Source of the DNA: Streptomyces sp. NBC_00878
Lineage (GTDB): Bacteria; Actinomycetota; Actinomycetes; Streptomycetales; Streptomycetaceae
Reading direction: 5' to 3'
Assembly: GCF_026341515.1 (NCBI RefSeq)
Contig: NZ_JAPEOK010000001.1
Span: 10,157,776 to 10,221,775, forward strand
DNA: 64,000 nt
A model generated the notes under the pieces. The model searched no databases and was not told the DNA's origin. It saw nothing but the letters and a program-made list of their open reading frames with translations. Of this stretch, positions 17,131 to 26,741 are shown piece by piece. Position numbers and translations under genes: made by a program. Each line of letters opens with the position of its first letter. Position 1 is the first letter of the stretch.

Positions 17131-18123
17131 ATGCGCTGGAACGCCCTGCTCAAAACCGCCCCGCTCAAGACCGCCTTGCTCCGAACCGCTCTGATCGGTC
17201 TGCTCGTTCTACCGTTGCCGCTCGTGGCGGCCGGTCCGGCGGCCGCCGCCAGCCCGATCTCGCTGACCAGTGGTTTCTACTCCAACCCCGACTCCGGCCC
17301 GGCCACCTGGGTCCGCAACAACCCCTCCGACGCGCGGGCCGCGCGCATTCAGTCGGCCATCGCGTCCCAGGCGATCGCCCGTTGGTACACCGGCGGTGAG
17401 AGCGGAGGGATCGGAGCGGCCGTGGCCAACTACGTCGGCGCCGCCGACAGCCACGACAAGCTGCCGGTCCTCGTCGCGTACAACATCCCTCTCCGGGACG
17501 CGTGCGGCGGCCACTCGTCCGGCGGCGCGGGCAGCGTGGCCGAGTACCGCACCTGGATCTCGACCTTCGCGGCCGCGGTGGGCACCCGCCCCGCCGTGGT
17601 CGTCATCGAGCCGGACGCGCTGTCGGACTTCAGCTGTCTGACCAGCGCGCAGATCAGCGACCGGCTCGCGATGCTCGCGTACGCCTCCCAGATGTTCCAG
17701 CAGAAGGCACCCAACACCTGGGCCTATCTGGACGCCGGACACACCAACTGGGTCGCCCCGGCGACCATGGCGAGCCGGCTGAACTCCGCGGGCGTGCACA
17801 ACATCCGCGGCTACGCCCTCAACGTCTCGAACTTCTACACCACCGGGTCCTCGGAGACCTACGGCAACTCGATCAACGCGTCCCTGGGCGGCGGCTCCCA
17901 CTTCGTCGTGGACACCAGCCGCAACGGCAACGGCTCCAACGGCGAGTGGTGCAACCCGGCCGGACGCAAACTCGGCGTCACGGCGCGCGTGGGTGGCGGC
18001 GAGGACCTGCTGCTGTGGGTCAAGACACCGGGCAACTCCGACGGTGCGTGCGGCATAGCACCGACCGTCCCCGCCGGACAGTTCAGCCCCGACCTCGCGG
18101 TCCGGCTGATCGACGGCACGTGA
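17131..18123 (+). CDS. Secreted GH6 endoglucanase
   Basis: A 330-residue precursor: long signal peptide (to about AAAA, residue 40) then a single GH6 domain, with no binding module. Catalytic acid D123 in PLRDACGG, the VVIEPDAL strand (157-164) and the C-terminal WVKTPGNSDGAC motif are all present. Compact length without the extended loops of exo-enzymes suggests an endoglucanase acting on cellulose by inversion. The N terminus contains a repeated KTAPLKTALLRTAL pattern. It follows GH9 on the same strand; the two should act synergistically. Confidence 0.92.
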   Translation: MRWNALLKTAPLKTALLRTALIGLLVLPLPLVAAGPAAAASPISLTSGFYSNPDSGPATWVRNNPSDARAARIQSAIASQAIARWYTGGESGGIGAAVANYVGAADSHDKLPVLVAYNIPLRDACGGHSSGGAGSVAEYRTWISTFAAAVGTRPAVVVIEPDALSDFSCLTSAQISDRLAMLAYASQMFQQKAPNTWAYLDAGHTNWVAPATMASRLNSAGVHNIRGYALNVSNFYTTGSSETYGNSINASLGGGSHFVVDTSRNGNGSNGEWCNPAGRKLGVTARVGGGEDLLLWVKTPGNSDGACGIAPTVPAGQFSPDLAVRLIDGT

Positions 18124-18153
18124 TCCCGGCGGCGTCCGGCACCACCTGATCCC

Positions 18154-18193
18154 GGCGTGGGGCGCGGGCCCCTGACAGCCCGCACCCCACGCC
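18154..18193. terminator. Terminator between convergent GH6 and DUF2264 genes
   Basis: A 16-bp inverted repeat (18154-18169 with 18178-18193) has one mismatch that can pair as G-U on one strand, and an eight-base loop. It serves both converging genes. Confidence 0.75.
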
Positions 18194-18213
18194 GTACCCG
18201 CTCGTCAAGCTCG

Positions 18214-20175
18214 TCAACTCGGCGGCTCCAGGCGGACGGTGTCCTCCGTGCCGTCGGGCCACGTGACCGAGGCGAGCGCGGTGCCGTCGCGGTCGTAGGA
18301 GACCTCCAGGCGTACGGCTTCGGCGGCGCCCGGCCCCTCGACCACTCCCGAGAGACAGACCAACGCGGCGTACACCGTGCCCGGTTCGACCTCTGCCGCC
18401 GTGGCGAGCCAGGGCGTTGCCGAGTACGGGCCGAAAGCGTTGGCGTCCCGCGCGGTGGCGATGCCTGCCTGGTCGAAGCCGCGCAACCCAACCACCGTGC
18501 TGGACAAGGCGGTTGAACGACGAACCCATGCGGCCGGCCCGGTTGCTTCGTGCGTTAACGGCGGCTCCGCGTCGGCCAGGCAGTAGCCGCCGAGCCGCAG
18601 CCGCAACGGCTCCCGCACCGGGCCGTCGACCCGGACGAGCCGGACCTCCAGCGGTCCGTTCAGCACGGACGCCGTCGTGACCCACGGACCTGGGCGGAAG
18701 CCGGGTGCGGGGTCGTGGGCGTACGGAGCGGGTACGGGGCCCAACGGCCAGTGGGCGCGGTGGCGGGAGACGGCGGTGCGCACACCGAGGTACAGCCGGG
18801 TCAGCGGGCGGCGGTGGGACGGGCGCCCCTCGGCGTCGAGCAGGGCGATGTGCGAGTCGAGCGGGTCGTTCAGGCTCGCCTCCGTGCTGTCGGGGGCGGC
18901 GTGGGAGGCGTACGCGAGGCGGCTGTAGACCGGGTCGTCCGCCTCGGCGTCGACGCCGTCACCGAACGCGTGGTCGCTGCCGTGGTTGACGACGCGTACG
19001 ATCCCGTCCGCGGCCGTGCCGGAGACGAGCCAGCCCGGGGCGGTCAGCGTCCGCCGCACGTCACGGGTCTCGATCGGCAGCGGCTCCTCTTTCTCGGCCC
19101 ACACCGGGTGCTCGGCCGGCAGCACCAGTCCGGCGAAGCCCTTGCTCGACCAGTACGGCGAGCCGGGCCCCGAGTACGGCTGCCGGATGGCCGTGAACTC
19201 CCCGTGCCAGCCCAGCGGTTGGAGCCCGCGCCCGTCGAAGCAGCCGGCCTCGGTGAAGTGCCGCAGCACGCCGCTGGCCAGTCGGCGGGTGCGGCCCGCA
19301 GGCAGGGGAGTGGCGTCGAAGACCGCGCCGGTCCACAGGGCGCAGAGCATCGCGTAGCGGTACGTGAGGGAGCGGCCCTGGTACAGCGGGGCGCCGTCGG
19401 CCGCCACCAGGTGCTGGGCGTCTTCGAGGTAGCGGCGCAGCCGGGCGCGGTAGCGGGGGAGGAGGGCGGGGTCGGCGGCGGCGCCGGAGATGCGGCAGTA
19501 CCACAGCGGGTAGTACTGCATGGCCCAGCCCGAGTAGTGGTCGAAGTGCCGCAACGGGCCGTCCGTGCCGCCCCCGTCGGCGTACCAGCCGTCGCCCGCG
19601 TACCACTCCTCCGTCCGCGCGATCGCGTGGTAGATGTCGGACGCGCTCCACGGCGCGCCGACCGAGCGCAGGAACGCCGACGTGATTGCCCGGAACCAGA
19701 CCCAGTTGTTGTCGGGGACGTCGCTGCAGAGCATGTCCGTCATCCAGGCGACGATCCGCTGCCGTACGCCGTCGGTCAGCCGGTCCCAGATCCACGGCCG
19801 TGTCTCGTGCAGCGCGATCGCCACCGACGCGCACTCCACCTTGGCCTGCCCGCACTCACGCAGGCTCGGCCAGTGCTCCGGCGAGCGCGGGTCGGTGCCG
19901 GCGGCCAGGCCCTCGGCGTACCACGCGGCATGGCCGCCCGGATCGGTGTCCCCGGAGTGTGCCAGGCGGAAGCCGGCGAGGAGGAAGGTGCGGGCGAACC
20001 CTTCGAGTCCGTCGCTGTGCCGGCCCGAGCGGCTGGCGGGGCCGGGCAGGTGCAGCAGGGCGTGCCGGTCGGTGGCGTACGGGCGGACGGCGGCCAGCTG
20101 CGCGTCGGCCAGCCCCTCCCAGTGCGTACGCGTCCAGCCGGTGTACGGGGAGAGGAGCCGGTCTTCCGGTGTCAA
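18214..20175 (-). CDS. DUF2264 protein, probable glycan-active enzyme
   Basis: A 653-residue protein without signal peptide. The DUF2264 part (about residues 1-370: SPYTGWTRTHW, SDGLEGFARTFLL, NNWVWFRAI, DGPLRHFDHYSGWAMQYY) is expected to form an alpha/alpha toroid like heparinase-type and unsaturated-glycan hydrolases; the rest is beta-rich. No activity is proven for the family. It starts with TTG overlapping the LacI stop by four bases (TTGA), so it is coupled to that regulator. The pair faces away from a sugar ABC importer, suggesting processing of the imported glycan. Codon 540 (18556-18558) is TTA, a possible bldA checkpoint. Confidence 0.82.
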   Translation of the reverse strand: MTPEDRLLSPYTGWTRTHWEGLADAQLAAVRPYATDRHALLHLPGPASRSGRHSDGLEGFARTFLLAGFRLAHSGDTDPGGHAAWYAEGLAAGTDPRSPEHWPSLRECGQAKVECASVAIALHETRPWIWDRLTDGVRQRIVAWMTDMLCSDVPDNNWVWFRAITSAFLRSVGAPWSASDIYHAIARTEEWYAGDGWYADGGGTDGPLRHFDHYSGWAMQYYPLWYCRISGAAADPALLPRYRARLRRYLEDAQHLVAADGAPLYQGRSLTYRYAMLCALWTGAVFDATPLPAGRTRRLASGVLRHFTEAGCFDGRGLQPLGWHGEFTAIRQPYSGPGSPYWSSKGFAGLVLPAEHPVWAEKEEPLPIETRDVRRTLTAPGWLVSGTAADGIVRVVNHGSDHAFGDGVDAEADDPVYSRLAYASHAAPDSTEASLNDPLDSHIALLDAEGRPSHRRPLTRLYLGVRTAVSRHRAHWPLGPVPAPYAHDPAPGFRPGPWVTTASVLNGPLEVRLVRVDGPVREPLRLRLGGYCLADAEPPLTHEATGPAAWVRRSTALSSTVVGLRGFDQAGIATARDANAFGPYSATPWLATAAEVEPGTVYAALVCLSGVVEGPGAAEAVRLEVSYDRDGTALASVTWPDGTEDTVRLEPPS

Positions 20176-21251
20176 CTGTCCGCCTTTCGGACGGTGTTGA
20201 GGCGGGCGGGGGGTGCCACCGACTGGCGTACGACGATGTGCGAGCCAAGCACCACATGGCGGCTCTGCGGATCGGTGGGGCGGCGGTGCAGGGCGAGGCG
20301 GGTGGCGGAGCGGCCGAGTTCCTGCTGGGGGACATGCACGGTGGTCAGCCGTGGGTAGAGGTCCTGGGCGAGCGGGATGTCGTCGAAGCCGACCACGGAT
20401 ACGTCGTCGGGGACCGAGCGGCCCAGGTCGCGGGCGGCGGCGATGGTGCCGGCGGCGCTCATGTCGTTGGCGCAGAAGATCGCGGTGGCGTCGGTGTCGG
20501 TCAGGAGTCGGCAGGCCGCTTCGTAGCCGGACTCGCGTGTCATGTCGCTCTCGGCGACGAGCGCCGGGTCGGGCTTGATGCCGTGGGCGCGCAACGCCCG
20601 TTCGTACCCTTCGAGGCGCTGGCCCGCCACGCTGAACTCGTGCGGGCCCGCCAGGTGGGCGACCCGGGTGTGACCGGCGGAGATCAGGTGACTGGTGGCG
20701 GCGAAGGCGCCGCTCTCCATGTCGCACTCCACCACGTCCACCGGCGCCTTCGCGCCCTTCCAGGTCCGGCCGCACAGCACCAGGCGGGCACCGGCCCGGT
20801 CCATCCCCTCGGCAGCGGCGGCGAGTTGGGCGAGGTGCTCCTCGGTCTCGGCCATGCCGCCGACCAGGATGATCGCCTCCGCGCCCCGCTGGCGCATCAG
20901 GTTGATCACCGACAGCTCGCGCTCCGGGACGCCCTGGGTGGAACAGACGAGGCAGACCCGGCCGTCGGCGACGGCCTGCTCCTCCACTCCGGAGGCGACG
21001 TTCATGAAGAACGGCGAGGTGATGTCGTTGACCACCATCGCCACCATCCCCGAGGCCGTGGAGATGGAGCGGGCGTTGGCGTTGACCACGTAGTCGAGTT
21101 CGTGCACGGCCTGCATGACCCGCTCGTGCGTCGCGGTGGGCGCTGTGTACGCCCCGCTGAGTATCCGCGAGACGGTGGCGACGGACACGCCCGCGCGCGA
21201 CGCCACGTCACGAATTGTCGCCCGACCTGCGGAACCCCGACCACGAGCCAT
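20172..21251 (-). CDS. LacI-family regulator of the DUF2264/ABC sugar locus
   Basis: A 359-residue repressor. The helix-turn-helix TIRDVASRAGVSVATVSRIL is at about residues 12-31, then hinge and a two-lobed sugar-binding domain (VGFDDIPLAQDLYPRLTTV near the end). It is divergent from a three-gene ABC sugar importer and coupled to the DUF2264 gene, so it very likely controls both transcripts from the 260-base gap between, through GTTCAGTGAAC at 21454. The inducing sugar is not known. Confidence 0.88.
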   Translation of the reverse strand: MARGRGSAGRATIRDVASRAGVSVATVSRILSGAYTAPTATHERVMQAVHELDYVVNANARSISTASGMVAMVVNDITSPFFMNVASGVEEQAVADGRVCLVCSTQGVPERELSVINLMRQRGAEAIILVGGMAETEEHLAQLAAAAEGMDRAGARLVLCGRTWKGAKAPVDVVECDMESGAFAATSHLISAGHTRVAHLAGPHEFSVAGQRLEGYERALRAHGIKPDPALVAESDMTRESGYEAACRLLTDTDATAIFCANDMSAAGTIAAARDLGRSVPDDVSVVGFDDIPLAQDLYPRLTTVHVPQQELGRSATRLALHRRPTDPQSRHVVLGSHIVVRQSVAPPARLNTVRKADS

Positions 21252-21453
21252 GCTCTGCTTCTCCTTGCCCCGGTGAACAGCCGACGTGAGTAACGCCGAT
21301 GAAAAAGTTACACAACCTTCCGGAGTTTCTCTATGCCCTGGCGGAGGTTCGAATGCCCGGGCTTCCCGGCGTCGTGAGGATGGGCTCGTAAAGCCTCGTC
21401 GAACCCCTTGACGACCGCGACACGCACCCTTAACGTCCCGGTTACTGTAAACG

Positions 21454-21464
21454 GTTCAGTGAAC
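21454..21464. promoter_or_regulatory. LacI operator candidate
   Basis: GTTCAGTGAAC is an 11-base palindrome around a single central base, set in the AT-richer context TGTAAACG to ACGTTACA. It lies 49-59 bases upstream of the binding-protein gene and in the region shared with the divergent lacI gene. Confidence 0.5.
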
Positions 21465-21512
21465 GTTACACGCCGTTCAGCATCCCTCTTCTCCGCCTCG
21501 GAGGAACACCAG

Positions 21513-23000
21513 ATGACTTCGTCGAACGTCTCCAGACGCAGCCTCCTGCGCACCGCCGCACTCGGCGCCGGGACCATGGCATTGGGCGGCGGCCTGAGCG
21601 CATGCGGCTCCGGCTCCCCCTCCTCGTCGGCGGACACGCTCACCTACTGGGACTGGTACGTCACCCAAGCACCCTGGGTCGACAAGGAGATAGAACTCTT
21701 CGAGAAGGCCCACAGCGGGGTCGGCGTCAAGAAGACCACCCAGCAGAACGCGAAGTACCCGGACTTGGTCGCGCTCGCCAACCGCAGCGGCAACCCGCCG
21801 GACGTCTTCATGATCCCGCAGGTGCCCAGCGTCGCCGAGCAGGTCGCCAAGGGCTGGCTGCACCCACTCGACGAGTGGGCGACGCCCAAGTGGCAGTCGC
21901 GCTTCCCCGAGGGCACCTTCCTGGAAGGCGCCAACGTCTTCGACGGCAAGGTCTACTCGGCCCCGCTGAAGGGCTCGGGCGCACAGCTCCAGCTCTACAT
22001 CCACCACGGCGTCTTCACGTCCGTCGGGCTGACCAACCCTGACGGCAGCGTCAAAATCCCCAGGACCTGGGACGAAGTCACCAGCGCCGCCCAGACGATC
22101 ACCAAGAAGAGCGGCGGCAAGTCGTACGGCTTCGGCTTCGGCAACGCCGACGGCATCGGCGTCCTCGCTTGGTGGCTCGACCTGTTCGTCCGCGGCGCCG
22201 GTGCACCCGGCGGCGCTCCCACAGCGCCCGGCACCGGCATGGACTACCGCGTCGGCAAGTGGACGTTCGGCACCGACCGGGCGTACGCCGACTTCCTTGA
22301 GCTGTTCGTCGAATGGAAGAAGCGCGGTTTCTTCCACCCCAACTCCGTCAGTCTCTCGGACGAAGCGGCCCGCGCGTTCTTCGAGCGCGGCAAGTTCGGT
22401 ATGACCGTCGGCGGCGTGTGGAACCAGCCCGAGTGGACCCAGCACAAGTTCACCGACTACAGCCTGGTCACGCTGCCCTCGCCCACCGCGACCCCCAAGG
22501 GTTACTGGTACGCGGACCCGGTCGGCAACGGCGCCTTCGCCGCGGTCTCCGCCAAGAGCAAGAAGGCACACGAGGCATTCCAGTGGCTGGACGCGCTGAC
22601 GTCCCCCGCCGCCGGCCGCCGCTGGGTGCAGGACCTCAACGGTGTCTCCGTGTACCCCGAGGGCAACGACCCTGACGGCATCGACTCCAAGCCGTTCGCC
22701 GCCTTCGTCGGCATGACCGAGCAGGTGCTGCGCGGACCGGTGCCCCTCGTACGCAATCCGGAGCTGGCCGGCGTCGCGCCCAGTGTCCCCAAGCCGGACA
22801 TCAGCGATGTGGTGGCCGGCGTCTATACCGGCCAGATCAAGGACGTTCAGGGCGCGTTGAGCAGCCTCGCCGACAAGAAGTTCCAGCTCCTCTCCGACGC
22901 GGTCGCCGCGGTGGCCAAGAAGGGCAAGAAGGTCAGCACGTCCGACTACGTCTTTACCGACTGGGATCCCACGAAGCCGTACACCACGAAGAAGGCGTGA
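21513..23000 (+). CDS. ABC sugar importer, substrate-binding lipoprotein
   Basis: A 495-residue extracellular binding protein. A twin-arginine signal (SRRSLLRTAALGAG) ends in a lipobox with C31 (LSAC), so it is probably Tat-exported and lipid-anchored. The mature part is a carbohydrate family 1-type binding protein (TLTYWDWYVTQAPWVDKEI at the start). GGAGGAAC upstream supports ATG 21513. It heads an operon with two permeases. Substrate is unknown; the DUF2264 neighbour points to a plant or microbial oligosaccharide. Confidence 0.9.
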   Translation: MTSSNVSRRSLLRTAALGAGTMALGGGLSACGSGSPSSSADTLTYWDWYVTQAPWVDKEIELFEKAHSGVGVKKTTQQNAKYPDLVALANRSGNPPDVFMIPQVPSVAEQVAKGWLHPLDEWATPKWQSRFPEGTFLEGANVFDGKVYSAPLKGSGAQLQLYIHHGVFTSVGLTNPDGSVKIPRTWDEVTSAAQTITKKSGGKSYGFGFGNADGIGVLAWWLDLFVRGAGAPGGAPTAPGTGMDYRVGKWTFGTDRAYADFLELFVEWKKRGFFHPNSVSLSDEAARAFFERGKFGMTVGGVWNQPEWTQHKFTDYSLVTLPSPTATPKGYWYADPVGNGAFAAVSAKSKKAHEAFQWLDALTSPAAGRRWVQDLNGVSVYPEGNDPDGIDSKPFAAFVGMTEQVLRGPVPLVRNPELAGVAPSVPKPDISDVVAGVYTGQIKDVQGALSSLADKKFQLLSDAVAAVAKKGKKVSTSDYVFTDWDPTKPYTTKKA

Positions 23001-23009
23001 GCAGGAACC

Positions 23010-24005
23010 ATGTCACTCCTCGACACCCGCGAGCGTCGACGAACGCCCGCGACCGCGCCGCCGGTCGCCGCCCGGAACGGCCTCTGGCAGCGCATTCGCG
23101 CCGCCAAGTGGTCGTACGTCTATCTGGCCCCGATGGCCGTGCTGCTGCTGGCCTTCGTGATCTACCCGATCTTCGCCTCGTTCGGCTACACCTTCTACCG
23201 GTGGAACGGCATCGGCTCACCCGGCGAATACGTGGGCCTGGACAACTTCCGGCAGATCCTGCACGACGGCATCTTCTGGGGCGCCGTCAAGCACACCTTC
23301 CTCTACGCGTTCGTGCTCGTCCCGGTGCAACTGCTGCTGGCTCTGGCGCTCGCACTGGTTCTCAACAACCCGAAGCTCAAGTTCGCACTGTTCTTCCGCA
23401 CCGTCTACTTCATACCCGTCGTCACCTCGGCCGCGGTCGTCGGCGTGGTCATCCAGCTCATGCTCGCCAACTTCGGTGACTCGGCGGGCAGTCTGCTCGC
23501 CAAGACCGGGGTGACCAACGGGCACATCGACTGGCTCGGCGACCCGAACACCGCCCTGGCCGTGATCATCGCGATCGGCATCTGGCACACCCTCGGCTAC
23601 AACCTCGTCTACTTCCTCGCCGGACTGCAGACCATCCCGGCGGAGCTGTACGAGGCGGCGAAGCTCGACGGCTGCGGCCCTGTCCAGTCCTTCTTCCGCA
23701 TCACCATCCCGATGCTGCGCCAAGTCGGCGTCGTCATCGTGGTGCTCGCCTTCATCGGCAGCTTCCAGGTCTTCGACCTGGTGCAGGTCCTCACCGGCGG
23801 CGGCCCGTACTTCGCCACCGAGGTCGTCAACACGTACATCTACCACCTGGCCTTCGGCGGTGCCGCCGGCGCCGCCGCCCAGCCCGACATCGGCCTGGCC
23901 TCCGCGGCCTCGTTCCTCTACGGCCTCCTGCTCATCCTCTTCTCCGCGCTGCAGGTCCTCGCCCTGCGCCGAATCAGCCGACGGCGCACGGCCGCCAACC
24001 AGTGA
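23010..24005 (+). CDS. ABC sugar importer permease (MalF-like)
   Basis: A 331-residue permease with six or seven helices. The cytoplasmic EAA loop (ELYEAAKLDGCGPVQSFFRI) docks to the ATPase, and the N-terminal WSYVYLAPMAVLLLAFVIYP is characteristic of the MalF/CUT1 group. It starts nine bases after the binding-protein stop and is followed closely by the second permease. No ATPase gene is in the operon; in streptomycetes such importers share the ATPase MsiK encoded elsewhere. Confidence 0.9.
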   Translation: MSLLDTRERRRTPATAPPVAARNGLWQRIRAAKWSYVYLAPMAVLLLAFVIYPIFASFGYTFYRWNGIGSPGEYVGLDNFRQILHDGIFWGAVKHTFLYAFVLVPVQLLLALALALVLNNPKLKFALFFRTVYFIPVVTSAAVVGVVIQLMLANFGDSAGSLLAKTGVTNGHIDWLGDPNTALAVIIAIGIWHTLGYNLVYFLAGLQTIPAELYEAAKLDGCGPVQSFFRITIPMLRQVGVVIVVLAFIGSFQVFDLVQVLTGGGPYFATEVVNTYIYHLAFGGAAGAAAQPDIGLASAASFLYGLLLILFSALQVLALRRISRRRTAANQ

Positions 24006-24015
24006 AGGAGCCCTC

Positions 24016-24867
24016 ATGGCGATGCCCACCCTGTCCCCGCGCCTGCGCCAGGGCCGACGCGGTCTGCTCTATCTCGCGTTGCTCGGCGGCGGCCTCATCT
24101 GGCTCTACCCGTTCCTGTGGGCGCTGGGCAGCTCGCTCAAGAGCACCGACGGCTTCTTCTCCGGCGGACTGAACCCGATCCCGTCCGAGTTCCACTGGTC
24201 CAACTACAGCGAGGCCTGGACACAGGCGGACTTCAGCCGGTTCTTCGTCAACACGGTCCTGTTCGCCATGGGCACGGTCGTCGTCACGCTGCTCGCCACC
24301 TCCATGGCGGGCTATGTCCTGGCCCGCACCGACTTCCCCGGCAAGAAGATCTGGCTGGGCCTGGTCGGTGTGACGCTCTTCCTGCCGCACGGTTACACGA
24401 TCATCCCGGTCTTCGACCTGATCCAGCGGCTGCATCTCCTCAACACCCTCTGGTCGGTGGTCATCGTCCAGTCGGCGGGCGGGATGGTCTTCGGCACCTT
24501 TCTCTTCATGGGCTACTTCACGACGATCGACCGGGGGTTGGAGGACGCGGCCCGCGTGGACGGGGCGAACTTCCACCAGATCTTCTGGCGGATCATGCTG
24601 CCGCTGTCCGGGCCGATGCTGGCGACCGTGGGCCTGTTCGCCTGCATCACGGCCTGGAACAGCTTCTTCATCCCGCTGGTCTTCACCCTCTCCCGCCCCG
24701 AACTGCACACGCTGTCGGTGGGCATGTTCAACTTCATCGGCCAGAACTCCACCGCCTGGACCCTGGTGTGCGCGGGGTCGGTCATCACCCTGCTGCCCAT
24801 CGTGCTGATCTTCGTCGTGCTACAGCGGTTCTTCATCAACGGGCTGGCGGGCGCGGTCAAGCAGTAG
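24016..24867 (+). CDS. ABC sugar importer permease (MalG-like)
   Basis: A 283-residue permease with six helices. The EAA loop reads LEDAARVDGANFHQIFWRIMLP, as in MalG/CUT1 proteins. GAAGGAG 5' of ATG 24016 and a ten-base gap to the first permease show co-translation in one operon. It should form the heterodimeric channel with the product of 23010 and use a shared ATPase. The gene converges on the sensor kinase gene with 77 bases between them. Confidence 0.9.
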   Translation: MAMPTLSPRLRQGRRGLLYLALLGGGLIWLYPFLWALGSSLKSTDGFFSGGLNPIPSEFHWSNYSEAWTQADFSRFFVNTVLFAMGTVVVTLLATSMAGYVLARTDFPGKKIWLGLVGVTLFLPHGYTIIPVFDLIQRLHLLNTLWSVVIVQSAGGMVFGTFLFMGYFTTIDRGLEDAARVDGANFHQIFWRIMLPLSGPMLATVGLFACITAWNSFFIPLVFTLSRPELHTLSVGMFNFIGQNSTAWTLVCAGSVITLLPIVLIFVVLQRFFINGLAGAVKQ

Positions 24868-24944
24868 CGAGGTGCGGCTGTCGGTCAGTAGCGAGGAGTG
24901 GCTGTTGTCGGTCGGTTCGCCGTGCCCGTGGTGGTGCCGCCCGG

Positions 24945-26741
24945 CTACGAACCGGCGGGCAACCGCAGCGTGAAGACCGTTTCCGTACCGGGCACGCTGG
25001 TAGCCGTGACCGTTCCCCTGTGGGCGTCGATCAGCTGCCTGACGATCGACAGGCCAAGGCCGCTGCCTCCACCGCGCCTGCTGCGGGACTTCTCCGCACG
25101 CCAGAAACGGTCGAACACCTGGGGCAGTTCCTCGGGTTCGATGCCGCTGCCGGTGTCGGCGACCTCGATCATGACGTCGTCCCCGGCACGATGGGCGGAG
25201 AGTGTGACCCTGCCGCCGGGCGGGGTGTGCCGTACCGCGTTGGACATCAGATTGCCCAGGGCCTGGCGCAGCCGCAGCGGGTCGGCGTCCACCGCCGGAT
25301 CATCTGTGACGTGGGTGAGTACCGTGACGCCCGCGGCCTCGGCTCCGGCCCGGTGCGCGCCGGAGACCTGCTCGACCACGTCGCGCAGGAGCAGCCGCTC
25401 GGGATGCAGCCGCAGCGTCCCGGCGTCGGCCGCGGCGAGGATCTGCAGGTCGTCGATGATGTGCTGGAGCAGGACCGCCTCCTCCTGGAGCGAGGACAGC
25501 AGGGCGGAATCGGGCACGGCGATGCCGTCCTGTGCCGCCTCCAGCCAGCCGCGGATATTGGTCAGCGGTGTGCGCAGCTCGTGGGCGATGTCGCTGACCA
25601 TGGCCTTGCGCTGCTCCTCAGTGCGTTCCCGGCGCTCCGACAGGTCGTTGAAGGCGGCGGCCAGGTAGCCGGTCTCGTCCTTGGAGGTGACCCGGACGCG
25701 GACGTGCCGCTCGCTCGGGTTCTGGGCCGCGTCGGCCAGCGCGCGCAGCGGCCGCACCAGCCGGATCGCGATGAAGATGGTCACTGCGAAGGTCGCCGCC
25801 AGGACCAGGCCGGTGACGCCCGCGATCCGGGCGGTGCCGGCCGGGGACAGATCGACGACGGGAGTGGCCGGGCCGGAGGATGTGCTGATGAAGAGGAGGG
25901 CCGGCGGGGCCACATAGGGAGCCAGCTGGTCGCGCAGCCCCTCCACGCCGCAGGCCTCGACGATCGCGGACTCCTTAGCAGTCCCCTTGTATCCTGCCTC
26001 GAAGTCCAGGCCGATCGCCACGTCCTGCGTGTTCGGCACACCGCGGCTCGCCGCACAGGCCTCCACGAGTTCTTGCAGGTCCGCCAGGGCGTCGGCTTCC
26101 GTCCTGGTGGGGGTCGCGAGCCGCTCGGGAAGGCACAGATCGTCGACAGACGGCAGGGCCGGCTGGGTGAGCCGGACGTCGGGCCGACCGCTCGACCTGA
26201 CGACCACCTGGGCGCGGTATCCCGAGTCGGCCAGGCACGTGACCTGCTCGCGGGCAAGAAGCCCGAGTTTCTCCCGTTCCTGGACGGGGAGTTCGTACGG
26301 TCCTACGGCACGAGCGTCGATGCGTGAGGTATCCGTACCGGTGCCCTGACCCGGGGCGGCAGGCGTGCGCAAGGGATCGATCACCGCCGAAGCCCGCGTC
26401 GGCAGCCGGGAACCATCCTCGCTCGAACTGGCGATCACTCGGCGCCCCGCTGTCGTCAACGTGATGTCACGACCGGTCTTCTTCGCAAGCTCCCGAACGG
26501 TCCCGGTCACACCCGCCCAGTTCCGGTGGCGGGCCGCATAGCCGGTCAGCGTGTCCTGAACGCTGGTGTCGTCCGCCAGGACCTGGCCGCGTTCCTGCTC
26601 GATGGACAGGGTGGTGCTGCGGACCACGAGCCAGGCGGTGGAGCCGATGGACAGCAGGGCGATCAGCAGGGAGGTGCCCAGCAGGCGTGTCAGCAGGCTG
26701 TTGCGCAGCAGGATTTTGCGCGCCGGGGCTCTACGTGCCAC
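24945..26741 (-). CDS. Sensor histidine kinase with large extracellular domain
   Basis: A 598-residue kinase: first helix at about 19-41, an extracytoplasmic domain of about 260 residues, second helix at about 305-328, HAMP, HisKA with H387 in DIAHELRTPL, and HATPase (NLMSNAVRHTPPGG; DTGSGIEP; GGGSGLGLSI). The outer domain has four cysteines (about 169, 203, 229, 264) that could form disulphides. The gene overlaps its regulator by 11 bases. It is divergent from a lipoprotein-MacAB operon, so it may sense cell-envelope damage or an antimicrobial, as CseC and similar sensors do. Confidence 0.92.
   Translation of the reverse strand: MARRAPARKILLRNSLLTRLLGTSLLIALLSIGSTAWLVVRSTTLSIEQERGQVLADDTSVQDTLTGYAARHRNWAGVTGTVRELAKKTGRDITLTTAGRRVIASSSEDGSRLPTRASAVIDPLRTPAAPGQGTGTDTSRIDARAVGPYELPVQEREKLGLLAREQVTCLADSGYRAQVVVRSSGRPDVRLTQPALPSVDDLCLPERLATPTRTEADALADLQELVEACAASRGVPNTQDVAIGLDFEAGYKGTAKESAIVEACGVEGLRDQLAPYVAPPALLFISTSSGPATPVVDLSPAGTARIAGVTGLVLAATFAVTIFIAIRLVRPLRALADAAQNPSERHVRVRVTSKDETGYLAAAFNDLSERRERTEEQRKAMVSDIAHELRTPLTNIRGWLEAAQDGIAVPDSALLSSLQEEAVLLQHIIDDLQILAAADAGTLRLHPERLLLRDVVEQVSGAHRAGAEAAGVTVLTHVTDDPAVDADPLRLRQALGNLMSNAVRHTPPGGRVTLSAHRAGDDVMIEVADTGSGIEPEELPQVFDRFWRAEKSRSRRGGGSGLGLSIVRQLIDAHRGTVTATSVPGTETVFTLRLPAGS

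Noticed and set aside
24117..26327. A 736-codon plus-strand frame across the MalG-like permease and sensor kinase.
   Set aside because: Shadow of a permease in another frame and of an antisense kinase; no domain or ribosome site.
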